NCBI RefSeq assembly: GCF_025938155.1
Contig: NZ_JAPCZG010000001.1
Coordinates: 186,001-250,000 of the forward strand
From: Novosphingobium sp. KCTC 2891
GTDB taxonomy: Bacteria > Pseudomonadota > Alphaproteobacteria > Sphingomonadales > Sphingomonadaceae
Direction: 5' to 3'
DNA: 64,000 nt
Position 1 is the first letter of the stretch. Every line of letters begins with the position of its first letter. This document shows positions 44,495-54,063 of this stretch, piece by piece. A program made the translations under genes and the position numbers. The notes under the pieces were generated by a model. It searched no databases and had not been told where the DNA came from. It saw nothing but the letters and a program-made list of their open reading frames with translations.

Positions 44495-47038
44495 ATGAAC
44501 GCTGGCCGCAACACGAGTTTTTCGCGGATTTCCCGGCTTTTCCTTCTGGCTTCGAGCGGCCTTGCGGCCATCCCGGCCGCCCATGCGCAGGAAGCGCCGC
44601 AGGCTGCAGCGGAATCGAGCGGCGACGTGATCATCGTCACCGCGCAGAAGCGCAGCGAGAACCTGCAGAAGGTGCCGATCTCGATCCAGGCGCTGAGCAC
44701 GGCGAAGCTCGAGCAGCTCAATATCTCGAACTTCAACAGCTATACCCAGCAGTTGCCCTCTGTCGTCGCGCAGTCTGTAGGCACGCCGGGCACCAACGTG
44801 ATCTACATGCGCGGCGTGGCATCGGGCGGCGATGGCAACCACTCCGGCTCGCTGCCGTCGGTGGGCGTCTATCTCGACGAACAGCCGGTGACGACGGTGG
44901 GCGGCAACCTCGACGTCCACATCTATGACGTGGCTCGCATCGAAAGCCTGTCGGGGCCGCAAGGCACGCTTTACGGCGCCTCGTCGGAAGCGGGTACGCT
45001 GCGCATCATCACCAACAAGCCCGACACCAGCGGTTTCTATGGCCGCGTCGATGGCGAAGTGAACACCGTCCACAAGGGCGGGCAGGGCGGCAAGCTGGAA
45101 GGCATGATCAACGCGCCGCTGTCGCAAAGCGCGGCGCTGCGGGTGATCGGCTATTACCAGAAGGACGCGGGCTACATCGACAACGTGCCCGGCACGCGCC
45201 AGTTCTGCGGCACGCCGACGTTCGACGGCGAAGGCAGCATCAACGGCTGCATCAAGGACGGCATCAAGGTCGACAACGCCGCCTTCGTGAAGAAGGACTA
45301 CAACGACACCGAGATCTACGGCGGCCGCGCCGCGCTGAAGGTCGATCTGGACGACAACTGGACCGTGACGCCCACGGCCATGTACCAGCAGACCAAGAGC
45401 CACGGTTCGTACGGCACCGACGCCAGCGTGGGCGACCTCGCCGTCCAGCACTTCTTCCCGGAATACCGCGACGACAAGTTCTGGAGCGCGGCGCTGACCA
45501 TCGAGGGCAAGCTGGGCAACTGGGACATGACCTATGCCGGCTCGTATCTTGAACGAAAGACGTTCTCGTCCAGCGACTACACCGATTATGCCGAAGCCTA
45601 CGACCAGATCTATGCGTCGGACGGCGGCATTGCGAACTACCTCTATTTCCACGACGCGGCCGGCAACACGATCGACCCGCGCCAGAAGGTGATCGGCACC
45701 GACCACTTCAAGAAGCTGAGCCAGGAACTGCGCATCGCCTCGCCTTCGGACCAGCCGATCCGGCTGGTGGCGGGTGCGTTCTTCCAGCGCCAGTCGAACT
45801 TCATCCACCAGGATTACCAGGTGGCGAACCTGGCGGCCGACGTGTCCGTCAACGGGCATCCGGGTACGCTGTGGCTGACCCAGCAGGAGCGCGTCGACAA
45901 GGACTATGCCGCGTTCGGCGAACTGAGCTGGGACATCACGTCCAAGTTCACCGTCACCGGCGGCGCGCGTCTGTTCAAGTACGACAACTCGCTGATCGGC
46001 TTCTTCGGGTTCGGTCGCAATCCGGGGCCGGATGGCCTCTACATGACCGATCCGGTGAACGCGGTGGGCGGCAGCTCGGGCGTGAAGTCGTGCTTCACCG
46101 ATGCGGGCGACCGCTTCTACGACAAGGCGACTGACACCTACAGCAGCTCGCACACGTTCCTGCCGGGCGTGGTGTCGGGCAGCCCGTGCACCAATCTGGG
46201 CGTGGTCGAGAACGGCAAGGTCAAGCCGGTGCGCGCCAAGGGTGATGGCGTGACCTGGCGCTTCAACGCGACCTACAAGGCCACCGACACGCTGATGATG
46301 TATGCCACGGTGTCCAAGGGCTTCCGTCCCGGCGGCCAGAACCGCCGCGGCGACTTCGGCGCCTACCAGCCCGACTACCTCGTTAACTATGAGCTGGGTC
46401 TCAAGACCACGCTGGGCGGGGTGCTGCGCGTGAACGCCGCGATCTACCAGCAGGACTGGAAGCACTTCCAGTTCAGCTATCTTGGCCCGAACAGCTTCAC
46501 CGTCATCACCAATGGTCCGAACGCGCGCATTCGCGGGTTCGACATCGATGCCGGGTTCAACATCGAACGGTTGAGCGTGAATCTGGCGGCGGCCTATACC
46601 GACGCCAAGACGCGGCAGAACCTGTGCTCGGCGATCGACCCCACCTATACCTGCGCGACCTCGTCCATCGATGCACCGGCGGGCACGCGCCTGCCGATCA
46701 CGCCGCGCTTCAAGGCGACCACCACGGTGCGCTACACCGCGCCGGTGGGCGAGGCGAAGGTCTATGGCCAGTTCAACCTGGCCTACCAATCGAAGGCATC
46801 GTCGGACATTCGCGTCCAGTTCGCCAAGGATCAGGGCGAACTGCCGGACTTCGCCACCGTCAACCTGGCGCTGGGCGCGGACTGGGAAAAGTATTCGTTC
46901 GAGCTGTTCGTGCAGAACTTGTTCGACGAACGCGGCCAGCTTTCGCGCTTCGTGGCTTGCGGCGCGTGCACGCAGCGCCCCTACTACGTGCCGATCACGC
47001 CGCGCACGTTCGGCCTGCGTCTGGGCGCAAAGTTCTGA
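44495..47038 (+). CDS. TonB-dependent outer-membrane receptor
   Basis: An 847-residue TonB-dependent receptor. The signal peptide ends AAHAQ (residue 32). The plug begins VIIVTAQKRSENLQKVPISI, the pattern of the large sphingomonad/Caulobacter receptor family (siderophores, glycans, aromatics), and includes YMRGVASGG and GPQGTLYGASSEAGTLRI. The barrel carries several Cys pairs in extracellular loops (for example CSAIDPTYTC, CGACTQR) and ends with a terminal strand finishing GAKF. It is preceded by a TPR-sulfotransferase gene on the same strand. The substrate is unknown; extracellular Cys pairs suggest disulfide-stabilised loops. Confidence 0.9.
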   Translation: MNAGRNTSFSRISRLFLLASSGLAAIPAAHAQEAPQAAAESSGDVIIVTAQKRSENLQKVPISIQALSTAKLEQLNISNFNSYTQQLPSVVAQSVGTPGTNVIYMRGVASGGDGNHSGSLPSVGVYLDEQPVTTVGGNLDVHIYDVARIESLSGPQGTLYGASSEAGTLRIITNKPDTSGFYGRVDGEVNTVHKGGQGGKLEGMINAPLSQSAALRVIGYYQKDAGYIDNVPGTRQFCGTPTFDGEGSINGCIKDGIKVDNAAFVKKDYNDTEIYGGRAALKVDLDDNWTVTPTAMYQQTKSHGSYGTDASVGDLAVQHFFPEYRDDKFWSAALTIEGKLGNWDMTYAGSYLERKTFSSSDYTDYAEAYDQIYASDGGIANYLYFHDAAGNTIDPRQKVIGTDHFKKLSQELRIASPSDQPIRLVAGAFFQRQSNFIHQDYQVANLAADVSVNGHPGTLWLTQQERVDKDYAAFGELSWDITSKFTVTGGARLFKYDNSLIGFFGFGRNPGPDGLYMTDPVNAVGGSSGVKSCFTDAGDRFYDKATDTYSSSHTFLPGVVSGSPCTNLGVVENGKVKPVRAKGDGVTWRFNATYKATDTLMMYATVSKGFRPGGQNRRGDFGAYQPDYLVNYELGLKTTLGGVLRVNAAIYQQDWKHFQFSYLGPNSFTVITNGPNARIRGFDIDAGFNIERLSVNLAAAYTDAKTRQNLCSAIDPTYTCATSSIDAPAGTRLPITPRFKATTTVRYTAPVGEAKVYGQFNLAYQSKASSDIRVQFAKDQGELPDFATVNLALGADWEKYSFELFVQNLFDERGQLSRFVACGACTQRPYYVPITPRTFGLRLGAKF

Positions 47039-47045
47039 TGGCCGG

Positions 47046-47070
47046 GCCGGCGGGGATGATCTCCGCCGGC
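47046..47070. terminator. hairpin between convergent receptor and regulator genes
   Basis: GCCGGCGG (47046-47053) pairs perfectly with CCGCCGGC (47063-47070). It lies in the 43-base gap between two convergent genes and lacks a T run. Confidence 0.5.
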
Positions 47071-47081
47071 TTCCGCCGACC

Positions 47082-47753
47082 TCAGGGCTTGTCGAGCACG
47101 TAGCCCAGCGAGCGCACGGTGCGCAGGGGATAGCCGGCGCCTGCCTCGCGCAGCGCGCGGCGCAGGCGGCTGACCCAGGCATCGACAGTGCGTTCGTCGA
47201 TCGGCTGGTCGTTCTTCCCCAGCGCGGCGATCAGCTGTGCGCGGCTGAAGACGTGGCCGGGCTGCTCCATCAGGTAGCGCAGCAGGCGCAGTTCGTTGGG
47301 CATCAGGCCGATGGGGCGTTCCTTCCACCGCGCCTGGAGCGCGGCGAGATCGAGGCTGAGATCGCCGAGCCGCAGCGTGCGGCCGGGAACGTCGCGTTCG
47401 GGTAGCTGGACCGACAGCACCCGGTCCAGCACCGAGCCGCGATCGATCGGGCCGACGATGTAATCGTCCGCGCCGGCGCGCAGCGCGCGGCGCTTGGCCT
47501 CGGGCTCGTCCTCTTCCAGGATCATCGTAACGTGTGCCTGCTCGGTCAGCGGATCGCAGCGCAGGCGGCGGCACAGTTCAAGCCCCGACATTTCCGGCAG
47601 GACCCAGTCGACGAAAGCCCACGGACGGCCATCGAGCAGGGGGAGCGGCGTTGCCCACGACCAGTTGTGGAACAGGACGCGCAAGTCTCCGTGGACGAAA
47701 TTGTCCTGTCCGCCGGGAAGGGTATCGGTCAACAGGATGTCGATCTGGCGCAT
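47082..47753 (-). CDS. OmpR/PhoB-type response regulator with degenerate receiver
   Basis: A 223-residue two-domain regulator. The receiver keeps the probable phospho-acceptor D49 in FVDWVLPEMSG, but the usual Thr/Ser position falls in ILEEDE and the conserved Lys is replaced by Gly (ADDYIVGP, G101); the acidic pair near the N-terminus is also reduced, and this part contains extra residues. The C-terminal winged helix (about 125-223) is normal: PNELRLLRYLMEQPG, SRAQLIAALG, RTVDAWVSRLRRAL, LRTVRSLGYVL. No kinase gene adjoins it. It may work without phosphorylation. It is divergent from a subtilase gene and may control it and itself. Confidence 0.83.
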   Translation of the reverse strand: MRQIDILLTDTLPGGQDNFVHGDLRVLFHNWSWATPLPLLDGRPWAFVDWVLPEMSGLELCRRLRCDPLTEQAHVTMILEEDEPEAKRRALRAGADDYIVGPIDRGSVLDRVLSVQLPERDVPGRTLRLGDLSLDLAALQARWKERPIGLMPNELRLLRYLMEQPGHVFSRAQLIAALGKNDQPIDERTVDAWVSRLRRALREAGAGYPLRTVRSLGYVLDKP

Positions 47754-47794
47754 GGGTCCCTGCCATTGAAAACCGGGGTCTATCTGTCGCGGTT

Positions 47795-47835
47795 TTGTGA
47801 CGGCTGCATGACGATGAACGTGTCTAGCGTCACAA
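47795..47835. promoter_or_regulatory. candidate OmpR-type binding site between regulator and subtilase
   Basis: The 184-base divergent gap has TGACG repeated at 47798-47802 and 47809-47813, an 11-base period as seen in PhoB/OmpR operators. An inverted repeat TTGTGACG (47795-47802) / CGTCACAA (47828-47835) spans the same area. The match to regulator type supports autoregulation or subtilase control, not proven. Confidence 0.45.
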
Positions 47836-47937
47836 TGGCCCCCGGCGATGGCCTGCGCCGGGGTCGGCGGGAAAAATGCTGGCGTTGTAAGCGATTCGGG
47901 TTACCCTTCGGCCTGAATTTTCTGAACGGGGGCACGT

Positions 47938-49179
47938 ATGCGGAAAATCGTTGTGGCGGCGTCGGTGGCGGCATGCGCACTGGCTGGGGCAGTATTGGCG
48001 GCAGGCGCCGGTGGAGGCGCGGGTTCGGCCGCCGCCGGTCTGGTCACGCTGGCGACCGGTGGCAATACCGCCGCCGCGACGCCGCAAGCCAAGGCCACGA
48101 CCGGGACCGGGCGCCTGATCGCGGCAGCAGCGGGCAAGGGCATTCCCGACAGCTACATCTGCGTGTTCGGCAAGGGCGAGGTCGCGCCGACCGCAGCGCG
48201 CGGCGCCGCCGACAAGGCGGTCCGGTCGGCCGGCGGGCGGCTCGGCCATGTCTATGACGCGGCCTTGCAGGGCTTCTCGGTGACGTTGCCGGCACAGGCG
48301 GCGCAGGTGCTGCTGGAAAAGAACCCGAACATCGCCTGGTGCGAACAGGACCAGGTGGCCGAGATGATCCGCCCGATCACCGCCACGGCCAAGCCGGGCG
48401 GCGGCGGTGGTGGTTCCGGCGGTGAAACCAAGCCGTGGGGCATCACCGCGGTGCTGGGCGGACAAACCTATGGCGGCAGCGGCCGTGCCTATGTGATCGA
48501 TACCGGCATCGACTTGACCCATCCGGACCTCAACGTCGATACGGCCAACAGCCGCAACTACGTCTCGCGCGAAACATCGCCGCAGGATCTCAACGGTCAT
48601 GGCACGCACGTGGCGGGGACCATCGGTGCCAAGGGCGGCAACGGCATCGGTGTGGTCGGCGTGGCAGCGGGCGCGCCCGTGGTCGCCGTGCGCGTGCTCG
48701 ACCGGCGCGGCAGCGGCGCCTATTCGGACGTGATCGCGGGCGTGAACTATGTCGCCGGTGCGGGCAAGGCAGGCGATGTGGCCAACATGAGCCTGGGTGG
48801 CCCGGCCTCCGACGCGCTGGACGCGGCGGTGTGCGGCGCGGCAACGAACGTGCGCTTCGCCATCGCGGCGGGCAATGACGGCGCCAGCGCGACCAACTAT
48901 TCCCCGGCGCGCGTGACCTGCACCAATACGTTTATCGTCGCGGCGATGACCGAGGCCTTCGGCTGGGCGAGCTTCTCGAATTATGGCCAGCCGCCGGTCG
49001 ATTACATCGAGCCGGGAGTGAACGTGCTCTCGACGTGGCTCAATGGCGGCTACAACACCATTTCCGGCACTTCGATGGCGACGCCGCACATGGCGGGCCT
49101 GCTGCTGGCGGGGCCGGTGAACAACGGCGGCACCGTGACGCGGGTGGCGGGCGACAACTACGTTATCGGCAAGCACTGA
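47938..49179 (+). CDS. S8 family serine peptidase (subtilase), secreted
   Basis: A 413-residue subtilisin/proteinase K-like protease. A signal peptide (about 1-22) is followed by a Gly/Ala-rich stretch, an inhibitor-I9-like prodomain (about 71-142) and a Gly-rich linker (153-162). The catalytic domain has D188 in VIDTGID, H221 in NGHGTHVAG, oxyanion N313 in AAGNDG and S379 in SGTSMATPHMAG. All catalytic residues are present, so the enzyme should be active after prodomain removal in the periplasm or outside. ATG 47938 has GGGGG upstream. It is monocistronic, with its own terminator, and divergent from the degenerate regulator. Confidence 0.92.
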   Translation: MRKIVVAASVAACALAGAVLAAGAGGGAGSAAAGLVTLATGGNTAAATPQAKATTGTGRLIAAAAGKGIPDSYICVFGKGEVAPTAARGAADKAVRSAGGRLGHVYDAALQGFSVTLPAQAAQVLLEKNPNIAWCEQDQVAEMIRPITATAKPGGGGGGSGGETKPWGITAVLGGQTYGGSGRAYVIDTGIDLTHPDLNVDTANSRNYVSRETSPQDLNGHGTHVAGTIGAKGGNGIGVVGVAAGAPVVAVRVLDRRGSGAYSDVIAGVNYVAGAGKAGDVANMSLGGPASDALDAAVCGAATNVRFAIAAGNDGASATNYSPARVTCTNTFIVAAMTEAFGWASFSNYGQPPVDYIEPGVNVLSTWLNGGYNTISGTSMATPHMAGLLLAGPVNNGGTVTRVAGDNYVIGKH

Positions 49180-49205
49180 CCGGGACGGCTGGAATCGGAC
49201 AAGGG

Positions 49206-49233
49206 AAGGGGCTGCTGCGGCGGCCCCTTTTTC
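49206..49233 (+). terminator. Rho-independent terminator of the subtilase gene
   Basis: AAGGGGC (49206-49212) pairs with GCCCCTT (49223-49229), followed directly by TTTTC. It begins 27 bases after the stop codon. Confidence 0.8.
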
Positions 49234-49253
49234 GTTCGGGGTGGGCGGCCGGC

Positions 49254-49712
49254 TCAGGCCAGATTGATCGTGTAGGCGGTCTCGTTGGCCATCGCGCCGT
49301 CGGCATCCCCCGTTTCGCCGGTGGCGGCCAGCATCAGGCCATGGCGCTGTGCGAAGCGGTGCATCATGGCGAAAGACGCCGTGTTGTCCGCCGCGATGGT
49401 GAGGTCGACCGCGTCGATGCCTTGGGCGAGGGCGCGGTCGCGGAAGGTGTCGAGCAGGCGGGCGGCAATGCCGCGTCCGCGTGCCTCGGGCACAAGGCCG
49501 ACCTGCCACAGGAAGGCTCGGGCGGGATCGGCGGCGCGCAGCGCGGTCAGCAGGCCAACCGGGCGCGTATCATCGAGGGCGAGCAGGACGATGCCCGCAG
49601 CGGTCAGCGTCCAGTATGTATAGGGCGTGTGCAGGTCGAGCGTGCCGGCTGAGCGCGCCAGCCGGAGCAGGGCGGGAACCTCCTCCCGCATCGCATCGCG
49701 GATCGTGATCAT
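49254..49712 (-). CDS. GNAT acetyltransferase, EctA-like
   Basis: A 152-residue N-acetyltransferase. The acetyl-CoA loop is VPEARGRGIAARLL. LDLHTPYTYWTL near the N-terminus, FLWQVGL before the loop and LTIAADNTASFAMMHRFAQR after it resemble 2,4-diaminobutyrate acetyltransferase (EctA), the second enzyme of ectoine synthesis. However, neither ectB nor ectC is nearby, so the real substrate is uncertain. ATG 49712 is used; the longer frame to 49763 would run through the atp terminator. It lies downstream of atpC on the same strand, separated by that terminator. Confidence 0.75.
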   Translation of the reverse strand: MITIRDAMREEVPALLRLARSAGTLDLHTPYTYWTLTAAGIVLLALDDTRPVGLLTALRAADPARAFLWQVGLVPEARGRGIAARLLDTFRDRALAQGIDAVDLTIAADNTASFAMMHRFAQRHGLMLAATGETGDADGAMANETAYTINLA

Positions 49713-49731
49713 CGGCGGTGTCCCTTCCAAC

Positions 49732-49760
49732 GCAAAAGGCCGACCCGAAGGCCGGCCTTT
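49732..49760 (-). terminator. Rho-independent terminator of the atpDC genes
   Basis: Read on the minus strand, AAAGGCCGGCC pairs with GGTCGGCCTTT around a TTCG tetraloop (with one G-U pair), followed by a short T run. It lies about 40 bases after the atpC stop, and the G-U pair shows it is built for minus-strand RNA. Confidence 0.88.
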
Positions 49761-49797
49761 CATCGTGTCCGTGGCTCCGGCGCGAAAGCCGGGCCGG

Positions 49798-50055
49798 TCA
49801 GCCCTCGACGTGTTCGGCGAGGACCGTCAGGCCCTTGTCGCCCACTTCGGCGAAACCGCCCTGGACCTGGATTTCTTCCGGCTGCGCACCGGCCGAGCGG
49901 TACACGCGGATCGTGCCGTCCTTCACCGTCGACATGAACGGCGCGTGGCCTTCCAGCACGCCGAATTCGCCGTCGCTGCCGGGAACGACGACCATGTAGA
50001 CCTCTTCCGAACGCACCTGGCGCGCGGGGGTGACGAGTTCAAAATGCAGCGACAT
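49798..50055 (-). CDS. atpC: F1Fo ATP synthase epsilon subunit, short form
   Basis: An 85-residue epsilon subunit of the F1 sector, which sits on the central stalk and couples gamma to the c-ring. Only the N-terminal beta-sandwich is present ([32 protein letters not shown]); the C-terminal two-helix domain that inhibits ATP hydrolysis in E. coli (about 138 residues total) is absent. Short epsilon proteins are known in several alphaproteobacteria, which use a separate zeta inhibitor instead. It lies 60 bases after atpD and is followed by a strong terminator. Confidence 0.93.
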   Translation of the reverse strand: MSLHFELVTPARQVRSEEVYMVVVPGSDGEFGVLEGHAPFMSTVKDGTIRVYRSAGAQPEEIQVQGGFAEVGDKGLTVLAEHVEG

Positions 50056-50115
50056 CGCTCATGCCTTCCTGTTCCCCCGCCGCGCTGTGCGCACTGGCGG
50101 GGGGATCTGGAGTGA

Positions 50116-51570
<1,455 letters not shown>

Positions 51571-51652
51571 TCAGTTCCTTATCTTTCTCTGATCGGACCA
51601 CAAAGGAGTGGCCGAAGCATCGGTCCAAAGCGGCAGGTGAGTCGGTGTGCCC

Positions 51653-52630
51653 CTAAGCATAGTCGGCGAGCCGCGTCCACTGTCGATTGGACAATTGCCC
51701 ATGCCCGGCGCGCGCGTTTTCACCTGCGTGTTCCACCGACGAGGTTCCGAACAGGCTGCTGAGGATCATGGGTTGCCCGGTCAGGAACTGGAGCGCGGCC
51801 TCGGCGGGTTCCTTGCCCGTTTCCCGCAACCGGCGAGCAAGCCTCAGACCGGTAACGGGAAACAGCGGTTCCTGCCGCATCATGCGGAGCAGGTACCACA
51901 GCTTGCCGGGGCTGGTGGGCAGGAAGCTGGCGGGCGAGAATCGGGCGCGCGCCAGCGCGGTGCCGCTCATCACCACCTTGCCCGCCTCATGCAGCGCAAT
52001 CATGGCCGCGCGATTGCGAAAATCGGCGACGTTGTATTGCAGCATGGCGATGTCGATCGGGCTTTGCGCGGTTTTCATCAGCACCGGGTTGTCGAAGGAA
52101 TTGACCCCGGCATAGGTGATGCGGCCATCGGCCTTCAGCCGCTCGAAGAAATCGAACACGGGCGTGCCGAGGTCTTCCACCGCGGGGCCGTGGAGATAGA
52201 GCACGTCGACCTTGTCGATCCCCAGCCGCGCGAAGCTGCCATCGAGGCTGCGGGCGATCAGATCGGGCGTGAAACCGCGCTCGATCCTGCCGTCGACGAG
52301 ATTCGTGCCGACCTTGGTGGTGATCACCAGCTGGTCGAGCGGCTTGCCCACCAGCCACCGGCCCAGGCGTGTTTCGCCCAGCCCTTCGCCGTAGCTGGGG
52401 CCGGTGTCGAAGTGGTTCACGCCCTCGGCCAGCAGGGTGTCGAGAATCTCCGCCGCCCTGGCGTCGGGAAAGCTGCTCTTTGCCCAGAGCGAAGAGCAGC
52501 CGAAGCCGAGCGCAGAGATGGGCTTGCCGTTGGGCAGCGTGCGCAGCCACGGGCGTTCAGCCGGGGTGGCAGGGGTCGGGGTAGCAGGGGAAGGAGCGGC
52601 GGGGTTGGCGGCCTCGCCCTGATCAGGCAC
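51653..52630 (-). CDS. aldo/keto reductase (between atpG and atpD)
   Basis: A 325-residue aldo/keto reductase. After a Pro/Ala-rich N-terminal stretch (about 1-27) come ISALGFGCSSLW, the catalytic Asp and Tyr in FDTGPSYGEG, Lys in VITTKVGTN and His in LYLHGPA. GTN and VNSFDNPVLM are typical of the D-threo-aldose dehydrogenase-like branch. The start is uncertain: GTG 52630 overlaps the end of the dioxygenase gene by eight bases and is chosen because upstream frame lies inside that gene. It is part of a three-gene block within the atp locus. The substrate is unknown. Confidence 0.78.
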   Translation of the reverse strand: MPDQGEAANPAAPSPATPTPATPAERPWLRTLPNGKPISALGFGCSSLWAKSSFPDARAAEILDTLLAEGVNHFDTGPSYGEGLGETRLGRWLVGKPLDQLVITTKVGTNLVDGRIERGFTPDLIARSLDGSFARLGIDKVDVLYLHGPAVEDLGTPVFDFFERLKADGRITYAGVNSFDNPVLMKTAQSPIDIAMLQYNVADFRNRAAMIALHEAGKVVMSGTALARARFSPASFLPTSPGKLWYLLRMMRQEPLFPVTGLRLARRLRETGKEPAEAALQFLTGQPMILSSLFGTSSVEHAGENARAGHGQLSNRQWTRLADYA

Positions 52631-53390
52631 GCGTGCGGCGCCAGTTTTCGACGACCTTGCGGCCCGAACGGACGGCCTTGAGCAGGGCGTTGCCGCCGTG
52701 CGGATCGCCATGGTGGAGCAGCAGCGTGGTACGCAGCGAATTGGGCGCACAGGGCAGGTTGCCGTGCAGCGTGCGGTAGCCCCAGAACAGGTAGAGATTG
52801 CCCGGATGGAGCAACTGCATGTGCTGCGACAGGTTGGCGCGCGCTTCCTGCTCGGTGCGGTCCCAGGCCCACTTGTTCTGGACCAGCGCCTTTTCGGCCA
52901 GGTTGGTCAGGACCGAGCCGCGATAGGGACGCTTGTTGGGGAAGGTAAGCAGTTCACCGGAGTTGTGCGGCTCGCCCTCCGGCATGAAGATCGGCACCAG
53001 CATGGTGACGACGGTGGCGTCGTAATGGAACTCGCACGAACCGTCGGTGCCCTTGGGGCCGGCGATCACGCGCAGCACGTTGTAGACTTCGTCGTCGAAG
53101 GTGGCCTGCGGGCAGGCAATCCGGCCCACGCCTTCGAGCAGGCCGACGATCTTGGGATCGTGGACCAGTTCGTCGAACGGCGACCCCGCTTCGTCGGCCG
53201 GGCGGATGATCGAGAAGAACTTGTCGCCATTGGCGGCAAGGTGCCGGCGGACGTAGGCGCGGGCGCGTTCCACCCATTCGGGCGCGACAGCGTCCTGGAG
53301 GCAGACGAATCCGTCGCGATCAAGCTGGCGGGCGACGTCGGGGGCGATTTCAGCGGGGGAAGGAAGCCGGATCGCACTCTCGCTGGTCAT
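52623..53390 (-). CDS. phytanoyl-CoA dioxygenase (PhyH)-like 2-oxoglutarate/Fe(II) oxygenase
   Basis: A 255-residue non-haem iron oxygenase of the PhyH superfamily. H122 and D124 (FHYDATVVTM) and H209 (RTLHGN) form the iron-binding facial triad; R220 (SLRTTLLLH) is the likely 2-oxoglutarate anchor. Such enzymes hydroxylate small molecules such as lipid chains or amino acids. There is no signal peptide. It lies 13 bases after the acyltransferase gene and overlaps the aldo/keto reductase gene, so these three form an operon-like block, unrelated to ATP synthase by sequence. The substrate is unknown. Confidence 0.82.
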   Translation of the reverse strand: MTSESAIRLPSPAEIAPDVARQLDRDGFVCLQDAVAPEWVERARAYVRRHLAANGDKFFSIIRPADEAGSPFDELVHDPKIVGLLEGVGRIACPQATFDDEVYNVLRVIAGPKGTDGSCEFHYDATVVTMLVPIFMPEGEPHNSGELLTFPNKRPYRGSVLTNLAEKALVQNKWAWDRTEQEARANLSQHMQLLHPGNLYLFWGYRTLHGNLPCAPNSLRTTLLLHHGDPHGGNALLKAVRSGRKVVENWRRTRA

Positions 53391-53403
53391 CGTGTTTCCT
53401 TTC

Positions 53404-53982
53404 TCAGGCTTCGGGCCGGCCGTGAAGGGTCCGGTGCTTGATAAGCGTGGCGGGGTTGCCGCGGTAGATGCCCCAGGCCTCGGCGTCGTCGAACAGCGCG
53501 CCGCGTGCGGCGAGCACCGAGCCTTCGTGCATGGTCACGCCCGGGCCGACGAAGGCTTCCGAGGCGACCCAGCACTGATCCTGGATCGTGATCGGGCGCA
53601 GGACCAGTTGGAAATAGTAATCGTTCACGCGGTGCGTGCTGGCGCAGATGTGCGAACGCTGCGAGATCACCACGTCATTGCCGATGGTGATACGGCCCTG
53701 ATTGTAGAGGTAGGTGCCGGGGCCGACCATCACGTTGCTGCCCACGACGAGGTTCTGCGGCGACCAGATCCGGACAGATCCGTAGATTCGGCACTTGGGT
53801 CCGAGCACGGCGCCGAACGCGCGGAGCACGAAAGCGCGCCAGCGGTGGAGCGGCGCGGGGGTCCAGCTGATCAGGAAAATCCAGGCAAGGCCCCATACGA
53901 GCCGGTAGATCCGGTTCGCCAGGGAGAAGGCGGGGCCGCCTTCGCGATTGCCAGAACTCTGGGAAGAAAGTGGCTCGCCCAA
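53404..53982 (-). CDS. WcaF-like left-handed beta-helix acyltransferase
   Basis: A 192-residue hexapeptide-repeat acetyltransferase. A hydrophobic Trp-rich segment (about 25-45) precedes the beta-helix, whose repeats include NLVVGSNVMVGPGTYLYN and ITIGNDVVISQ; the catalytic His lies in ASTHRVND. The arrangement matches WcaF/colanic-acid-type O-acetyltransferases that modify sugars using acetyl-CoA. The start is TTG 53982, supported by CGGAG eight bases upstream; no in-frame ATG is nearby. It is the first of three genes inserted between atpG and atpD; it follows atpG by 81 bases and a strong hairpin. Confidence 0.78.
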   Translation of the reverse strand: MGEPLSSQSSGNREGGPAFSLANRIYRLVWGLAWIFLISWTPAPLHRWRAFVLRAFGAVLGPKCRIYGSVRIWSPQNLVVGSNVMVGPGTYLYNQGRITIGNDVVISQRSHICASTHRVNDYYFQLVLRPITIQDQCWVASEAFVGPGVTMHEGSVLAARGALFDDAEAWGIYRGNPATLIKHRTLHGRPEA

Positions 53983-54026
53983 GAATCACGCTCCGAAGTG
54001 CTTGAAATCTTGCCCGCCATAAAGAG

Positions 54027-54059
54027 TTCGGGCCGCGGAGGGTAACCCCGCGGCCCGAA
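54027..54059 (-). terminator. strong hairpin after atpG
   Basis: TTCGGGCCGCGG (54027-54038) pairs perfectly over 12 bases with CCGCGGCCCGAA (54048-54059), starting five bases after the atpG stop on the minus strand. The following minus-strand sequence CTCTTTATGG is only moderately T-rich. It probably ends or reduces the atpHAG transcript before the inserted genes. Confidence 0.7.
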
Positions 54060-54063
54060 AAAG

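Noticed and set aside
51653-53982. Mobile-element insertion in the atp locus
   Set aside because: No transposase, integrase, terminal inverted repeats or target duplication were seen around the three genes.
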